64,000 bases of DNA. Source: SMWC01 sp045561055. Lineage in GTDB: Bacteria; Pseudomonadota; Gammaproteobacteria; Steroidobacterales; Rariloculaceae. The DNA lies in assembly GCA_045561055.1 (NCBI GenBank), contig JBJKYL010000010.1:62001-126000 (forward strand), in the 5' to 3' direction. The stretch's first letter is position 1, and each line of letters starts with the position of its first letter. The translations under genes were made by a program, and so were the position numbers. Positions 34,066-43,382 of the stretch are shown piece after piece. Under the pieces are notes generated by a model. That model was not told the origin of the DNA. It was given only the letters and a program-made list of their open reading frames with translations, and made no database searches.

Positions 34066-35124
34066 GTGCCACTCTGCCAGGTACGCATAGAATCCTTTCG
34101 TTGCTTAAGGCGCGTCGAACTAGGGCTTGACGATAAGAGAAATTATTTCTTCGGTCGGAATGGGGCCGGAAAAACGAGTGTTCTTGAGGCAATCTATCTA
34201 TTGGGGCGTGGTCGATCATTTAGAACACGGCAAAATCGTCGACTTATTAGGCGCGGTGACAACGGTTTTTCAGTTTACGGCGAATATAAAAAGGATGACC
34301 GAATAAAACGCCTTGGTGTTGCGCTGGGCGGTGGGTCTCTAGATTTGCGACTGGATGGCGAGCCGGCAGGCGGAGTAGCCTCTCTAACCCAGGTGTTGCC
34401 GGTGCATGTGATTGAGCCAAATATTCACAGTCTAATCGAAGCTGGGCCTCGCGAACGGCGGCGGTTCCTCGATTGGGGAGTGTTCCACGTGGAACCTGGC
34501 TACCTTAGTTGCTGGCGACGCTATCGCCGTATCCTAGGGCAACGAAATGCAGCGTTAAAGCGAGGGCACGATTCTTTAGCCTGGGATAATGGATTTATTG
34601 ATGCTGCAATCGCAGTCGACCATGCCAGATCGAATTATACAAGGGCGTTACAGGATGCTTTAACTGGTTTGGGCGAAAAGCTTCTGGGGGCCCCAGTGAA
34701 GATAGAATATCGTAGCGGATGGGCACGAGAAACTAGCCTATACGATGCGCTAGAAGCCTCCCATAATAAAGACCGAACGATCGGTCTTACACATGTCGGA
34801 CCACATCGGGCGGATCTTGTCGTTACTATGAATGCCCGCGGAGTACGCGAAGAAGTGTCCCGAGGCCAGCAAAAACTCATTGCCGTGACCCTTATTCTCG
34901 CTCAGATTAGGGTGTTTGCGGACGCTCGCGGAGACGGGGGTATTTTGCTCTGTGATGATCCTGCTGCGGAACTCGATCAGGTTGGTTTGGCAGGTTTGCT
35001 TTCCGCGCTGGAAGGGTTGCCAGCACAGTTAATTTTAACCGGACTCTCCGAAGCAAGGTTACCCCCCGCGCGTGACTTCCCCGTGTTTCACGTTGACCGG
35101 GGAAACGTCGTTCCAGTGGTATAA
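34066..35124 (+). CDS. recF: DNA replication and repair protein RecF
   Basis: RecF helps RecO and RecR load RecA at gaps. The 352-residue SMC-like ATPase has Walker A FFGRNGAGKTSVLEAIYLLG (about residues 28-47), the signature region VSRGQQKLIAVTLILAQ and Walker B ILLCDDPAAELD. The start is GTG at 34066 (VPLCQVRIESFRCLR). A parS-like site lies inside the coding sequence at 34481. gyrB follows 30 bases downstream. Confidence 0.97.
   Translation: MPLCQVRIESFRCLRRVELGLDDKRNYFFGRNGAGKTSVLEAIYLLGRGRSFRTRQNRRLIRRGDNGFSVYGEYKKDDRIKRLGVALGGGSLDLRLDGEPAGGVASLTQVLPVHVIEPNIHSLIEAGPRERRRFLDWGVFHVEPGYLSCWRRYRRILGQRNAALKRGHDSLAWDNGFIDAAIAVDHARSNYTRALQDALTGLGEKLLGAPVKIEYRSGWARETSLYDALEASHNKDRTIGLTHVGPHRADLVVTMNARGVREEVSRGQQKLIAVTLILAQIRVFADARGDGGILLCDDPAAELDQVGLAGLLSALEGLPAQLILTGLSEARLPPARDFPVFHVDRGNVVPVV
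34481..34496. promoter_or_regulatory. parS-like centromere site inside recF
   Basis: TGTTCCACGTGGAACC contains the 14-base perfect palindrome GTTCCACGTGGAAC, which I recognise as the parS core used by ParB of Pseudomonas and other Proteobacteria. It lies about 3 kb from the dnaA leader and about 21 kb from parB, as expected for an origin-proximal parS. It falls inside the recF coding region without harming it. Confidence 0.85.
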
Positions 35125-35154
35125 TAGATAGGTGTTCCAAAAATCGGTTCTCGC

Positions 35155-37569
35155 ATGAGTCAGGACGACTATACTTCCAGTAATATCAAGGTCTTAAAGG
35201 GCCTAGAGGCAGTTCGAAAGCGACCAGGGATGTATATCGGTGATACCGATGATGGATCTGGGCTCCATCACATGGTTTTTGAGGTCGTCGATAATTCTAT
35301 AGATGAGGCGCTGGCTGGTTACTGCAAGGAAATATCTGTAACGATATGCGCAGATGAATCGGTGACGATAATCGACGATGGGCGCGGTATACCGGTAGAT
35401 ATCCATCCTGAAGAGGGTAGGTCAGCTGCGGAAGTTATCATGACAGTCCTGCACGCCGGCGGGAAGTTTGATGACAACGCTTATAAGGTATCTGGCGGTC
35501 TTCATGGTGTCGGTGTTTCTGTCGTCAACGCGCTCTCAGAGGAGCTTGTGCTAACGATTGAGCGTGCCGGCAAGGTGTACAGGCAGAAGTATCGCATGGG
35601 TGAACCTGCGGCAGCGCTTACGGAAGCAGGTGTTACGGATAGAACCGGCACTACCATCAGTTTCAAGCCAAGCCCAACGATATTTTCCAATATTGAGTTC
35701 GAATATGATGTTTTGAAGAAACGACTTCGTGAGCTCTCTTTCCTCAATTCCGGCGTTCGGATCACATTGACAGACGAACGTGATGATCGTAGCGACGTCT
35801 TTCAGTATGAGGGCGGCATACAGGCTTTTGTAGAGCACCTGAATCGCAACAAGACTCCGATTCACCCGTCGATCGTGCATTTCCAGAAAGGCCGTGAAGA
35901 CGTCCATGTTCAACTTGCCCTTCAATGGAACGACGGCTACCAGGAAGGAGCGTTTTGTTACACGAATAATATTCCCCAACGGGATGGCGGTACGCATCTA
36001 GCTGGGTTTCGTGCTGCGCTGACGCGTACGCTTAACGCTTATATAGAGCGCGAAGGAATTGGCAAAAAAGAAAAAGTTTCCACGAGCGGCGATGATGCTC
36101 GTGAAGGGTTGACGGCTGTATTGTCGGTAAAGTTACCTGATCCTAAATTTTCTTCGCAAACGAAAGACAAGCTAGTGTCGTCTGAGGTGAAAGGGATCGT
36201 GGAATCTGTTGTAGGCTCTCAGCTCGAAGCGTTCTTACTCGAGCATCCGGCAGAAGCGAAGGCTATTGTAGGCAAGACAATAGATGCAGCGCGCGCTCGA
36301 GAGGCGGCACGTAAAGCGCGCGAGATGACGCGGCGTAAGGGCGCACTTGACGTTGCCGGACTGCCTGGAAAGCTTGCCGATTGTCAGGAAAAAGACCCCG
36401 CGTTGTCGGAGCTATTTTTGGTAGAGGGAGACTCTGCCGGCGGCTCGGCAAAGCAAGGGCGCGATCGGCGAACCCAGGCGATACTGCCACTCAAGGGCAA
36501 GATTCTCAATGTTGAGAAGGCGCGTTTTGACAAGATGCTCCAATCGCCGGAAGTTGGCACGCTGATCACCGCGCTTGGCTGCGGTATTGGGCGCGCGGAC
36601 TTCGAGCCAGACAAGCTTCGCTATCACCGAATCATTATTATGACTGACGCCGATGTGGATGGATCACATATCCGCACGCTACTGTTAACGTTTTTTTATC
36701 GTCAAATGCTCGAGCTGATCGAACGAGGTCACGTCTATATTGCCCAGCCGCCGCTATACAAGCTTAAGCGCGGGAAGCAAGAGCATTATGTTAAAGACGA
36801 TACTGAGCTGAACGAGCTGTTGCTTGCAAGTGCAATAGAGGACGCCGCTCTATATGTTTGTGCTGACGCCCCGCCGATTAAGGGCGAGGCGCTCGAGAAG
36901 CTCGCTTTGCAATATATGGAAATCAAGGAAATCATAGAACGTTGGGGGCGGCGGTACGACGATAACGTGCTTCACGCCATGATGTGGTTGCCGGAGATGA
37001 CTGAGGATGATCTAACAAGTCAGGCGGAATTTGAATCGTGGCGGGCTCAACTCGAGTCCCGTCTGCGGATTCTCAATGGCGGCGGACCGTATTACAGAGT
37101 CCGTGTACAAAAAAATAACGAAGAGGATAATACGTCACTTGTCGTTGCCCGTGATTATCATGGTGTCACAACACTGAAGATTATTCACCAAGGCTTCTTT
37201 CGCTCTCCCGAGTATTCACGGATCGCAGCTATTGGCGCTGATTTTAAGAATCTTCTGCAGGGGGGAGCCTATGTGTCGCGAGGGAAGGAACAAACTGAGG
37301 CTAACAGTTTGCCTGAAGCGATTGACTGGCTAATGGATAAGGCCAAGCAGGGCCAGAACATCCAGCGATACAAAGGGCTCGGGGAGATGAATCCGGAGCA
37401 GTTATGGGATACCACCGTTAACCCTGAGACGAGGCGGTTAATGCAGGTGCGCGTAGAGGATGCTGTCGCAGCTGACGAGATCTTCACGACTCTAATGGGA
37501 GATCAAGTGGAACCGAGGCGCGATTTCATCGAACAAAATGCGCTGGCTGTAGCTAACCTAGACGTCTGA
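35155..37569 (+). CDS. gyrB: DNA gyrase subunit B
   Basis: GyrB is the ATPase subunit of gyrase, which introduces negative supercoils. The 804 residues carry the GHKL ATP site (EVVDNSIDEALAGYC, DDGRGIPVDIHPEEGRSAAE, GGLHGVGVSVVNALS). The TOPRIM domain has LVEGDSAGGSAKQGRDRRTQ, PLKGKILNVEKARFDKML and IMTDADVDGSHIRTLLLTF. The C-terminus ends in GDQVEPRRDFIEQNAL. The insert typical of Gram-negative GyrB is present. Its last 12 bases overlap the end of convergent plsC. Confidence 0.99.
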   Translation: MSQDDYTSSNIKVLKGLEAVRKRPGMYIGDTDDGSGLHHMVFEVVDNSIDEALAGYCKEISVTICADESVTIIDDGRGIPVDIHPEEGRSAAEVIMTVLHAGGKFDDNAYKVSGGLHGVGVSVVNALSEELVLTIERAGKVYRQKYRMGEPAAALTEAGVTDRTGTTISFKPSPTIFSNIEFEYDVLKKRLRELSFLNSGVRITLTDERDDRSDVFQYEGGIQAFVEHLNRNKTPIHPSIVHFQKGREDVHVQLALQWNDGYQEGAFCYTNNIPQRDGGTHLAGFRAALTRTLNAYIEREGIGKKEKVSTSGDDAREGLTAVLSVKLPDPKFSSQTKDKLVSSEVKGIVESVVGSQLEAFLLEHPAEAKAIVGKTIDAARAREAARKAREMTRRKGALDVAGLPGKLADCQEKDPALSELFLVEGDSAGGSAKQGRDRRTQAILPLKGKILNVEKARFDKMLQSPEVGTLITALGCGIGRADFEPDKLRYHRIIIMTDADVDGSHIRTLLLTFFYRQMLELIERGHVYIAQPPLYKLKRGKQEHYVKDDTELNELLLASAIEDAALYVCADAPPIKGEALEKLALQYMEIKEIIERWGRRYDDNVLHAMMWLPEMTEDDLTSQAEFESWRAQLESRLRILNGGGPYYRVRVQKNNEEDNTSLVVARDYHGVTTLKIIHQGFFRSPEYSRIAAIGADFKNLLQGGAYVSRGKEQTEANSLPEAIDWLMDKAKQGQNIQRYKGLGEMNPEQLWDTTVNPETRRLMQVRVEDAVAADEIFTTLMGDQVEPRRDFIEQNALAVANLDV

Positions 37570-38280
37570 CAATCTGGAAACCGTTGTCTCTATCCAATGC
37601 TGAACTTCGTTCATCAGGTCGCGAGGATTGCGACCCGCTGACTGGATTGGTTCGCCGATAACGATGTGGATCGTACCGGAGCGTTTTCGCCAACTCCTCC
37701 GAGGCCAGAACTCCCCCGCGTTGTGAGCTACGGGAATGACAGGACGGCCAGTATTAATGGCGAGCAACGCGCCGCTCAAACCGTAGCGGCCAACTTGACC
37801 AGGCGCTACGCGAGTTCCTTCGGGGAAGATTATTACCCAGTCGCCATCTTCGAGGCGGTCACGTCCCTGACTGATGACTTGTTCGACCGCCACACGGCCG
37901 GCTTTGCGATCTATAGCGATCGGCTGATATAGCCGCAACACCCAACCGAAAACCGGAGCCCATAGGAGCTCCCTTTTCATAACCCAAGTTTGCTTTGGGA
38001 AAATTATTAACTGAGCAATCGTTTCCCAGGCTGATGTGTGTTTCACGAGTGCGATACTATTTTCCCGATTCAGGTGTTCCGTCCCGTATACCACATAGCC
38101 AAGACCGCAAAGTTTCTTGAGAATGTACAGCGTGGTTCTCGCCCAGTTAACTGCGACAAAATAGCTGCGTTCGCGTGAAAAGGCGCGTACAAGCAGTGCG
38201 GCAACAGCGTAAAAAAACACCGAAACAAACAGGTAAACGGTAAAAAAGAACGACCCCGAAGTGCGTGCTATCCGGTTCAT
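37558..38280 (-). CDS. plsC: 1-acyl-sn-glycerol-3-phosphate acyltransferase family protein
   Basis: This makes phosphatidic acid by acylating lysophosphatidic acid, a step in phospholipid synthesis at the inner membrane. The 240 residues have an N-terminal TM (FFFTVYLFVSVFFYAVAALL). The acyltransferase motif is KHTSAWETI, with Glu in the position of the usual HX4D Asp; as I recall, this HX4E form is common in this proteobacterial branch. The substrate-binding motif is FPEGTRV, and the last motif is GRPVIPVAHNAG. It overlaps gmhB by 4 bases and runs convergently into gyrB. Confidence 0.93.
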   Translation of the reverse strand: MNRIARTSGSFFFTVYLFVSVFFYAVAALLVRAFSRERSYFVAVNWARTTLYILKKLCGLGYVVYGTEHLNRENSIALVKHTSAWETIAQLIIFPKQTWVMKRELLWAPVFGWVLRLYQPIAIDRKAGRVAVEQVISQGRDRLEDGDWVIIFPEGTRVAPGQVGRYGLSGALLAINTGRPVIPVAHNAGEFWPRRSWRKRSGTIHIVIGEPIQSAGRNPRDLMNEVQHWIETTVSRLSDV

Positions 38281-38831
38281 ATAACGGATTCTGCAATCAG
38301 GCTCGCAGCAGCGCTTTTGAGGTCAGAAAAGGTTTCGGTCGACTCGTCTACAAGCGATGCTGCGGTTTTTTGCCCATATCCCGTCAGGACTAGTAGAGGC
38401 CGTGCGCCGACGCGTCTCGCCATTTCTAAGTCGGACGCTTTGTCTCCGACAACTGGTAGGTTATTCAACGAAATTCCAAAATCCTCGGCGACTTGGAGGA
38501 GCAATCCGGGGCGTGGCTTACGGCAGTCGCAATGGTCAATGGGCATGTGAGGGCAGCAATAGATCCGAGTGAGCTTGCCGCCTGCTGCCGTGACTGCTGC
38601 CGTCATCTTTCTATTAATTGCTTCGAGCGATGCTAATGTAAATAGCCCACGACCGATGCCAGACTGGTTGCTGACAACGACGATACGAAACCCTGCTTTT
38701 TTCAGCTCAGCAATCGCCTCTAGACTACCGGCCAGCGGTTGCCACTCGGCAGGTGTTTTAATGTAGGCCTCCGATTCCTCGTTAATGACACCGTCGCGGT
38801 CAAGGACGATTAGTCTGTCTACATTTATCAT
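38277..38831 (-). CDS. gmhB: D-glycero-beta-D-manno-heptose-1,7-bisphosphate 7-phosphatase
   Basis: GmhB is a HAD phosphatase in ADP-heptose synthesis for the LPS inner core. The 184 residues show the HAD nucleophile motif VLDRDGVIN, then VVSNQSGIGRG, the zinc loop CCPHMPIDHCDCRKP (Cys and His ligands), and the final GDKASDLEMARRVGA. It sits between the glycyl-tRNA synthetase (25 bases upstream) and plsC (4-base overlap). Confidence 0.96.
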   Translation of the reverse strand: MINVDRLIVLDRDGVINEESEAYIKTPAEWQPLAGSLEAIAELKKAGFRIVVVSNQSGIGRGLFTLASLEAINRKMTAAVTAAGGKLTRIYCCPHMPIDHCDCRKPRPGLLLQVAEDFGISLNNLPVVGDKASDLEMARRVGARPLLVLTGYGQKTAASLVDESTETFSDLKSAAASLIAESVI

Positions 38832-38856
38832 CTAGGGCCAGTGAAAACAGGTGTTG

Positions 38857-40413
38857 CTAGCACCCCACCCGCTCCCGAATAAAGCTGTTAACCTCGCTGG
38901 CCGGCAGTCGCGTCTGCTCACAACTGTCACGTTCTCGCAATGTCACGGTATCATCCCGCAGCGTATCACCGTCGACGGTAATACAGAACGGTGTCCCTAC
39001 TTCGTCCTGGCGACGGTAGCGCCTACCAATAGCCCCTTTCTCGTCGTAGTAGCTGTTGAACTGCATTCGGAGTTCGCGAAACAGTGTCAATGCGCGTTCA
39101 GGCATCCCGTCTTTTTTAACGAGTGGAAACACGGCTGCCTTGATAGGAGCCAGTCGCGGGTGAATTTTCAAAACTGTTCTAAGCTCTCCGCCGATATCGT
39201 CTTCGTTGAATGCATCGCAGAGAAAAGCAAGTGCTGCGCGGTCAGTTCCTGCAGATGGCTCGATCACATAAGGGAGGTATCTTCGTAAGTCTTTCTCTGG
39301 TTCCTGGTCGTCGAAATATCTTAGGTCCTTGCCGCTATAGTCTGCATGCTGGCGTAGATCGTAATCCGTGCGGTTCGCGATGCCTTCGAGTTCGCTAGTC
39401 CCGAAGGGGAACTCGTACTCTACGTCTGCGCACGCAGCAGCGTAATGTGCTAACTCGTTTTCGTCATGTTCGCGCAGCCGCAGCTTGTCCGAACTCAAGC
39501 CAAGATTTATATACCACTGGAAACGGCGCTCTCTCCAATAACGATACCAGTCGGCCGCGTCATTAGCACGACAGAAAAACTCGATTTCCATCTGTTCGAA
39601 TTCACGGCTACGGAAGGTGAAATTTCGCGGGTTTATCTCGTTGCGGAATGCTTTGCCTATCTGTCCGATTCCGAATGGAATCTTGACCCGCGCGGTGTCG
39701 CAAACATTTTTAAAGTTGACGAAGATTCCCTGAGCCGTTTCCGGCCTCAGATAGGCGGCACTCGATTTGTCCTCGAGCGCTCCAACATAGGTTTTGAACA
39801 TGAGATTAAACGCTCTCGGTGCAGTTAGCGTGCCCGGCTTACCCGCCCCGGGCCCGAGAACACGGGCACGGAGGGCATCGTCCAGAAGCGCGTCGTTTAC
39901 TCGCTCCAACCGGTGCTCCCCACCCTGCCGCGTGAGTGATTTGATGCGTTTACGGTGCGGCGCGATAAGATCTTCGTCAGATGTAATGTCAGTTTCGCCG
40001 GGGGAAGCGAAGAGAGGGCTCTCTGATTTTAGGCCGTCCGGTTCCGGAGTTTCTGGGACCATGCGGAAAACCACGAGCTGGTCGGCGCGATAGCGTGTTT
40101 TAGTCTCGCGACAATCTACCATCGGATCGTTGAATCCGTCGATATGCCCACTAGCGTTCCAGACTTCAGGGTTCATCACGATTGCGCTATCGAGGCCCAC
40201 CATATGGAAAGCGGACGGCGCACCTGATGGGGCTATTGTCTGATCGTGGTGTCTGATCATGTCGTCCCACCAGGCCGCTTTGATGTTTCGTTTCAGCTCA
40301 ACGCCGAGGGGACCGTAATCCCAACACCCATTGAGACCACCATAGATCTCGCTGGATGGAAAAATAAAGCCTCGTCGCTTACAAAGTGAAACGAGTTTGT
40401 CCATCGAGACCAT
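38857..40413 (-). CDS. glyQS: Glycyl-tRNA synthetase, dimeric alpha2 (eukaryote/archaea-like) type
   Basis: This single-chain class II synthetase of 518 residues is the alpha2 type. It begins with CKRRGFIFPSSEIYGGLNGC and WDYGPLGVELKRNIKAAWW. Other marks are the class II motif 2 region FRNEINPRNFTFRSREFEQM, then LRPETAQGIFVNFKN and YDLRQHADYSGKDL, and the C-terminal anticodon-binding domain (LAPIKAAVFPLVKKDGM, FCITVDGDTLRDDTVTLRER). It is not the glyQ/glyS two-subunit enzyme that most gammaproteobacteria carry at this spot next to gmhB and plsC. Start ATG 40413 has GAGG seven bases upstream. Confidence 0.96.
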   Translation of the reverse strand: MVSMDKLVSLCKRRGFIFPSSEIYGGLNGCWDYGPLGVELKRNIKAAWWDDMIRHHDQTIAPSGAPSAFHMVGLDSAIVMNPEVWNASGHIDGFNDPMVDCRETKTRYRADQLVVFRMVPETPEPDGLKSESPLFASPGETDITSDEDLIAPHRKRIKSLTRQGGEHRLERVNDALLDDALRARVLGPGAGKPGTLTAPRAFNLMFKTYVGALEDKSSAAYLRPETAQGIFVNFKNVCDTARVKIPFGIGQIGKAFRNEINPRNFTFRSREFEQMEIEFFCRANDAADWYRYWRERRFQWYINLGLSSDKLRLREHDENELAHYAAACADVEYEFPFGTSELEGIANRTDYDLRQHADYSGKDLRYFDDQEPEKDLRRYLPYVIEPSAGTDRAALAFLCDAFNEDDIGGELRTVLKIHPRLAPIKAAVFPLVKKDGMPERALTLFRELRMQFNSYYDEKGAIGRRYRRQDEVGTPFCITVDGDTLRDDTVTLRERDSCEQTRLPASEVNSFIRERVGC

Positions 40414-40765
40414 AAGTTATCCTCAAGGCAATCGCTGCCCGCCTGCAAAGCGCGCCAGTATAGCCACCAAAAATCACAAAGCTAGCCCGTGTTACGTAAT
40501 AGAATTCCCTTTGCGCGCCGATCTAGGGCATTATATATACTTGCTCGTACCATCCTGGAAAGAAAAAACCAGGCTGCCGATGGATTATTAAATTAAAACA
40601 ATAGCTTACGTTAGTTCGGAGTCGGGCACAATGACTGCATATAACAGATTGCTACAGATTAGGTTATTTGCAGCAACGAAAAATAACTAACTTTTCCTTC
40701 AAACGAAACAAACAGCTTACGAAATAACTGTCATAACAAATTATTGAGGAGGAGCAAAGTAGCTC
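40414..40765. other. Regulatory gap between glycyl-tRNA synthetase and the glutamine synthetase locus
   Basis: This 352-base gap separates two divergently transcribed units. It holds the sigma54-type promoter at 40625-40638 and an A-rich leader of about 115 bases before glnII. I saw no clear NtrC-binding palindrome by eye, and no small gene or tRNA. Confidence 0.5.
40625..40638 (+). promoter_or_regulatory. Predicted sigma54 (RpoN) promoter of glnII
   Basis: GGCACAATGACTGC has the invariant GG and GC spaced by exactly ten bases. The wider context, GGGCACAATGACTGCAT, fits the consensus TGGCAC-N5-TTGCA at most positions. It faces glnII, with transcription expected near 40650. The genes for NtrB and NtrC lie downstream in the same direction, which supports nitrogen control. 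Confidence 0.75.
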
Positions 40766-41776
40766 ATGAAAAGTAAATTGGAATATATTTGGCTCGACGG
40801 CTATACGCCAACGCAGAGCCTACGAAGCAAAACACGTGTTGAGTCAGATTTTGGTGGAACACTTGAAGAGTGCCCCATGTGGTCATTTGACGGAAGCTCT
40901 ACCCAACAAGCGGATACAGTCGGTTCCGACTGCCTGCTAAAACCAGTCGCTATCTTCCCTGATCCCCTGCGGCTGAATGCGTACATGGTGATGACCGAAG
41001 TGTTGAATGCCGATGGGACACCTCACGTGTCAAATGGCCGAGCTAGCATAGATGACGACGATGGAGATTTCTGGTTCGGGTTCGAACAGGAGTACTTCCT
41101 TTGGGATGAGATATCGGATCTACCGCCAGGGTTTCCAGAGGGAGGGTATCCAAGACCTCAAGGTCCATACTACTGCTCAGTTGGTGCTAATAACAACTAC
41201 GGAAGAGAGTGTATCGAAGAACACTTTGATGCCTGTCTAGAAGCAGGGATAAACGTCGAAGGGATTAACGCAGAAGTAGCTGCTGGTCAGTGGGAATTCC
41301 AGGTATTCGCAAAAGGAGCCAAACGCGCCGGAGACGAAACTTGGGTGGCCCGGTATATGCTTGAACGGACAGCAGAAAAATATGGATATGCCATAGAATG
41401 GCATCCTAAACCACTCGGACCAACAGACTGGAATGGATCGGGAATGCACGCAAATTTTTCTAATACTGTAATGCGCGAGTCCGGAGACGAAAAAGTTTTT
41501 CACAAAATTTGCAAACAGTTTGGAAAAAATATTGAAAGGCATATAAGTGTTTATGGGGCAGATAACGACCAACGTCTAACTGGATTGCATGAAACACAGT
41601 CAATCAATGAGTTTAGTTACGGAGTATCTGATCGGGGCGCATCAATTAGGATCCCTGTGGGAACCGTCGATGATGACTGGAAAGGACGGTTAGAAGATCG
41701 CAGGCCGGCATCTAATGCAGATCCTTATAAGGTTGCCGCAGCAATTGTCAAAACCACCAAGGAGTCTGGGGTATAG
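40766..41776 (+). CDS. glnII: Glutamine synthetase type II (eukaryote-like GSII)
   Basis: This condenses ammonia and glutamate to glutamine using ATP. The 336-residue length and motifs are those of the short octameric/decameric GSII class of eukaryotes, rhizobia and streptomycetes: LEYIWLDGYTP, MWSFDGSSTQQA, WFGFEQEYFLWD, GINAEVAAGQWEFQV, DWNGSGMHANFS and EDRRPASNADPYKV. It lacks the Tyr adenylylation loop of GSI. A strong ribosome-binding stretch GAGGAGGAG lies 11 bases before the ATG. It is followed 94 bases later by the ordinary glnA. A GSII in a gammaproteobacterium suggests horizontal gain. Confidence 0.95.
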   Translation: MKSKLEYIWLDGYTPTQSLRSKTRVESDFGGTLEECPMWSFDGSSTQQADTVGSDCLLKPVAIFPDPLRLNAYMVMTEVLNADGTPHVSNGRASIDDDDGDFWFGFEQEYFLWDEISDLPPGFPEGGYPRPQGPYYCSVGANNNYGRECIEEHFDACLEAGINVEGINAEVAAGQWEFQVFAKGAKRAGDETWVARYMLERTAEKYGYAIEWHPKPLGPTDWNGSGMHANFSNTVMRESGDEKVFHKICKQFGKNIERHISVYGADNDQRLTGLHETQSINEFSYGVSDRGASIRIPVGTVDDDWKGRLEDRRPASNADPYKVAAAIVKTTKESGV

Positions 41777-41870
41777 CATTAGCGCAATTTAGACCAAAAA
41801 AGGTAGGCGTTTTCTAATAATTAGAATTTGAAAAAATTCTCTTGATAACGGATACCAATGGAGGAAAACG

Positions 41871-43280
41871 ATGTCGCCCAAGGACGTCCTTAAACTCGTA
41901 AAAGAAAAGAGCCTGAAATTCATCGATCTTCGGTTCACCGACACGCGCGGTAAAGAACAGCACGTAACGATTCCGTCAAGCCAGCTCGAAATGTCGTTTT
42001 TTGAGAATGGCAAGATGTTTGATGGCTCTTCAGTTTCTGGTTGGAAGGGAATAAATGAGTCTGACATGATTCTTATGCCGGACAGTCCTACAGCTGTGCT
42101 GGATATTTTCTCCGAAGAATCAACACTTAATCTGCGCTGTGACGTTGTCGAGCCGCTGACGAGGCAGGGCTATGATCGCTGCCCGCGATCCGTTGCTAAG
42201 CGGGCTGAAGCTTATATGCAATCTACTGGCATTGCCGATGTGGCTTATTTTGGGCCAGAAAATGAATTCTTTGTTTTTGATGACGTTCGCTGGGGTTCGA
42301 CAATGCAGGGCTCGTTCTACGCTGTCGAATCACAGGAAGCACATTGGCATTCTGCAAAAGACTACGAAGACGGTAATATAGGTCACCGTCCTCGCGTTAA
42401 GGGCGGTTACTTCCCCGTACCGCCTGTTGATTCTCTGCACGACATTCGTTCGGCGATGTGTCTAGCGCTTGAGGAGATGGGTCTTGTTACTGAAGTGCAT
42501 CACCACGAAGTTGCTACTGGCGGTCAGGGTGAAATTGGTGTCAAGTTCGACACGCTAGTCAAGAAGGCTGATGCAGTACAGATTTTCAAATATGTTGTAT
42601 GGAATGTTGCCCATTCCTACGGGAAGACGGCTACCTTTATGCCGAAGCCGCTCGTTGATGATAATGGTAACGGTGCCCACGTTCACCAATCACTGGCCAA
42701 AGACGGTAACAACCTGTTTACAGGTGAAGGATATGGTGGCTTGTCCGATACGGCACTACACTACATTGGAGGCATCCTGAAACACGCGAAGGCGATCAAT
42801 GCGTTCACGAATGCGACGACGAACAGCTACAAGAGGCTCGTACCTGGATTCGAAGCTCCGACGTTTTTGGCCTACTCTGCGCGTAATCGGTCTGCATCAA
42901 TCCGAATTCCATATGAGTCAAACCCGAAAGGACGGCGGGTTGAGGTGCGCTTTCCCGACTCCACCGGCAATCCTTACTTCCAGTTTGCTGCGATGTTGAT
43001 GGCTGGTCTCGACGGCATTCAGAACAAGATCGATCCAGGTGAAGCTACGGATAAAGATCTCTATGATCTCGCTCCGGAAGAAGCCGCCGTCTTGCCAACT
43101 GTGTGTAACTCGCTTGACCAGGCGTTGGACGCTTTGGACCGTGATCGGGATTTCCTAACCGCGGGCGATGTGTTTTCAAACGACCTGATCGATGGCTACA
43201 TCGGCTTAAAAATGGAAGAGGTCACACTGTTCCGGAAGACGACTCACCCGGTAGAGTTTGATATGTGCTTCAGCCTCTAG
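41871..43280 (+). CDS. glnA: Glutamine synthetase type I
   Basis: This is the main dodecameric bacterial GS. The 469 residues include FFENGKMFDGSSVSGWKGIN, the catalytic FGPENEFFVFDD, KGGYFPVPPVDS, HEVATGGQGEIGVKFDTL and NGNGAHVHQSL. The adenylylation site is Tyr398 in DKDLYDLAPEEA, so the enzyme looks subject to GlnE control. A GGAGG stretch lies upstream of ATG 41871. An inverted repeat AGAATT...AATTCT sits in the 94-base gap after glnII. ntrB follows about 100 bases downstream of the stop, from the start chosen here. Confidence 0.98.
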   Translation: MSPKDVLKLVKEKSLKFIDLRFTDTRGKEQHVTIPSSQLEMSFFENGKMFDGSSVSGWKGINESDMILMPDSPTAVLDIFSEESTLNLRCDVVEPLTRQGYDRCPRSVAKRAEAYMQSTGIADVAYFGPENEFFVFDDVRWGSTMQGSFYAVESQEAHWHSAKDYEDGNIGHRPRVKGGYFPVPPVDSLHDIRSAMCLALEEMGLVTEVHHHEVATGGQGEIGVKFDTLVKKADAVQIFKYVVWNVAHSYGKTATFMPKPLVDDNGNGAHVHQSLAKDGNNLFTGEGYGGLSDTALHYIGGILKHAKAINAFTNATTNSYKRLVPGFEAPTFLAYSARNRSASIRIPYESNPKGRRVEVRFPDSTGNPYFQFAAMLMAGLDGIQNKIDPGEATDKDLYDLAPEEAAVLPTVCNSLDQALDALDRDRDFLTAGDVFSNDLIDGYIGLKMEEVTLFRKTTHPVEFDMCFSL

Positions 43281-43382
43281 GGCTAGACTCTGCTGAGTTT
43301 GGGTGGATGGTGGGGTTATATCGCTCCCGCTAAGTTCTGTGGCACAGTGAAAAATTTGGCGCCAGGCTTGGGATATCTGCAA

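Noticed and set aside
35084..35099. Second parS-like sequence TGTTTCACGTTGACC at the recF end
   Set aside because: Only the left half matches; the right half has too many mismatches for a ParB site.
38039..38054. parS-like half-site TGTTTCACGAG inside plsC
   Set aside because: It lacks the central CACGTG and the right arm, so it is most likely chance.
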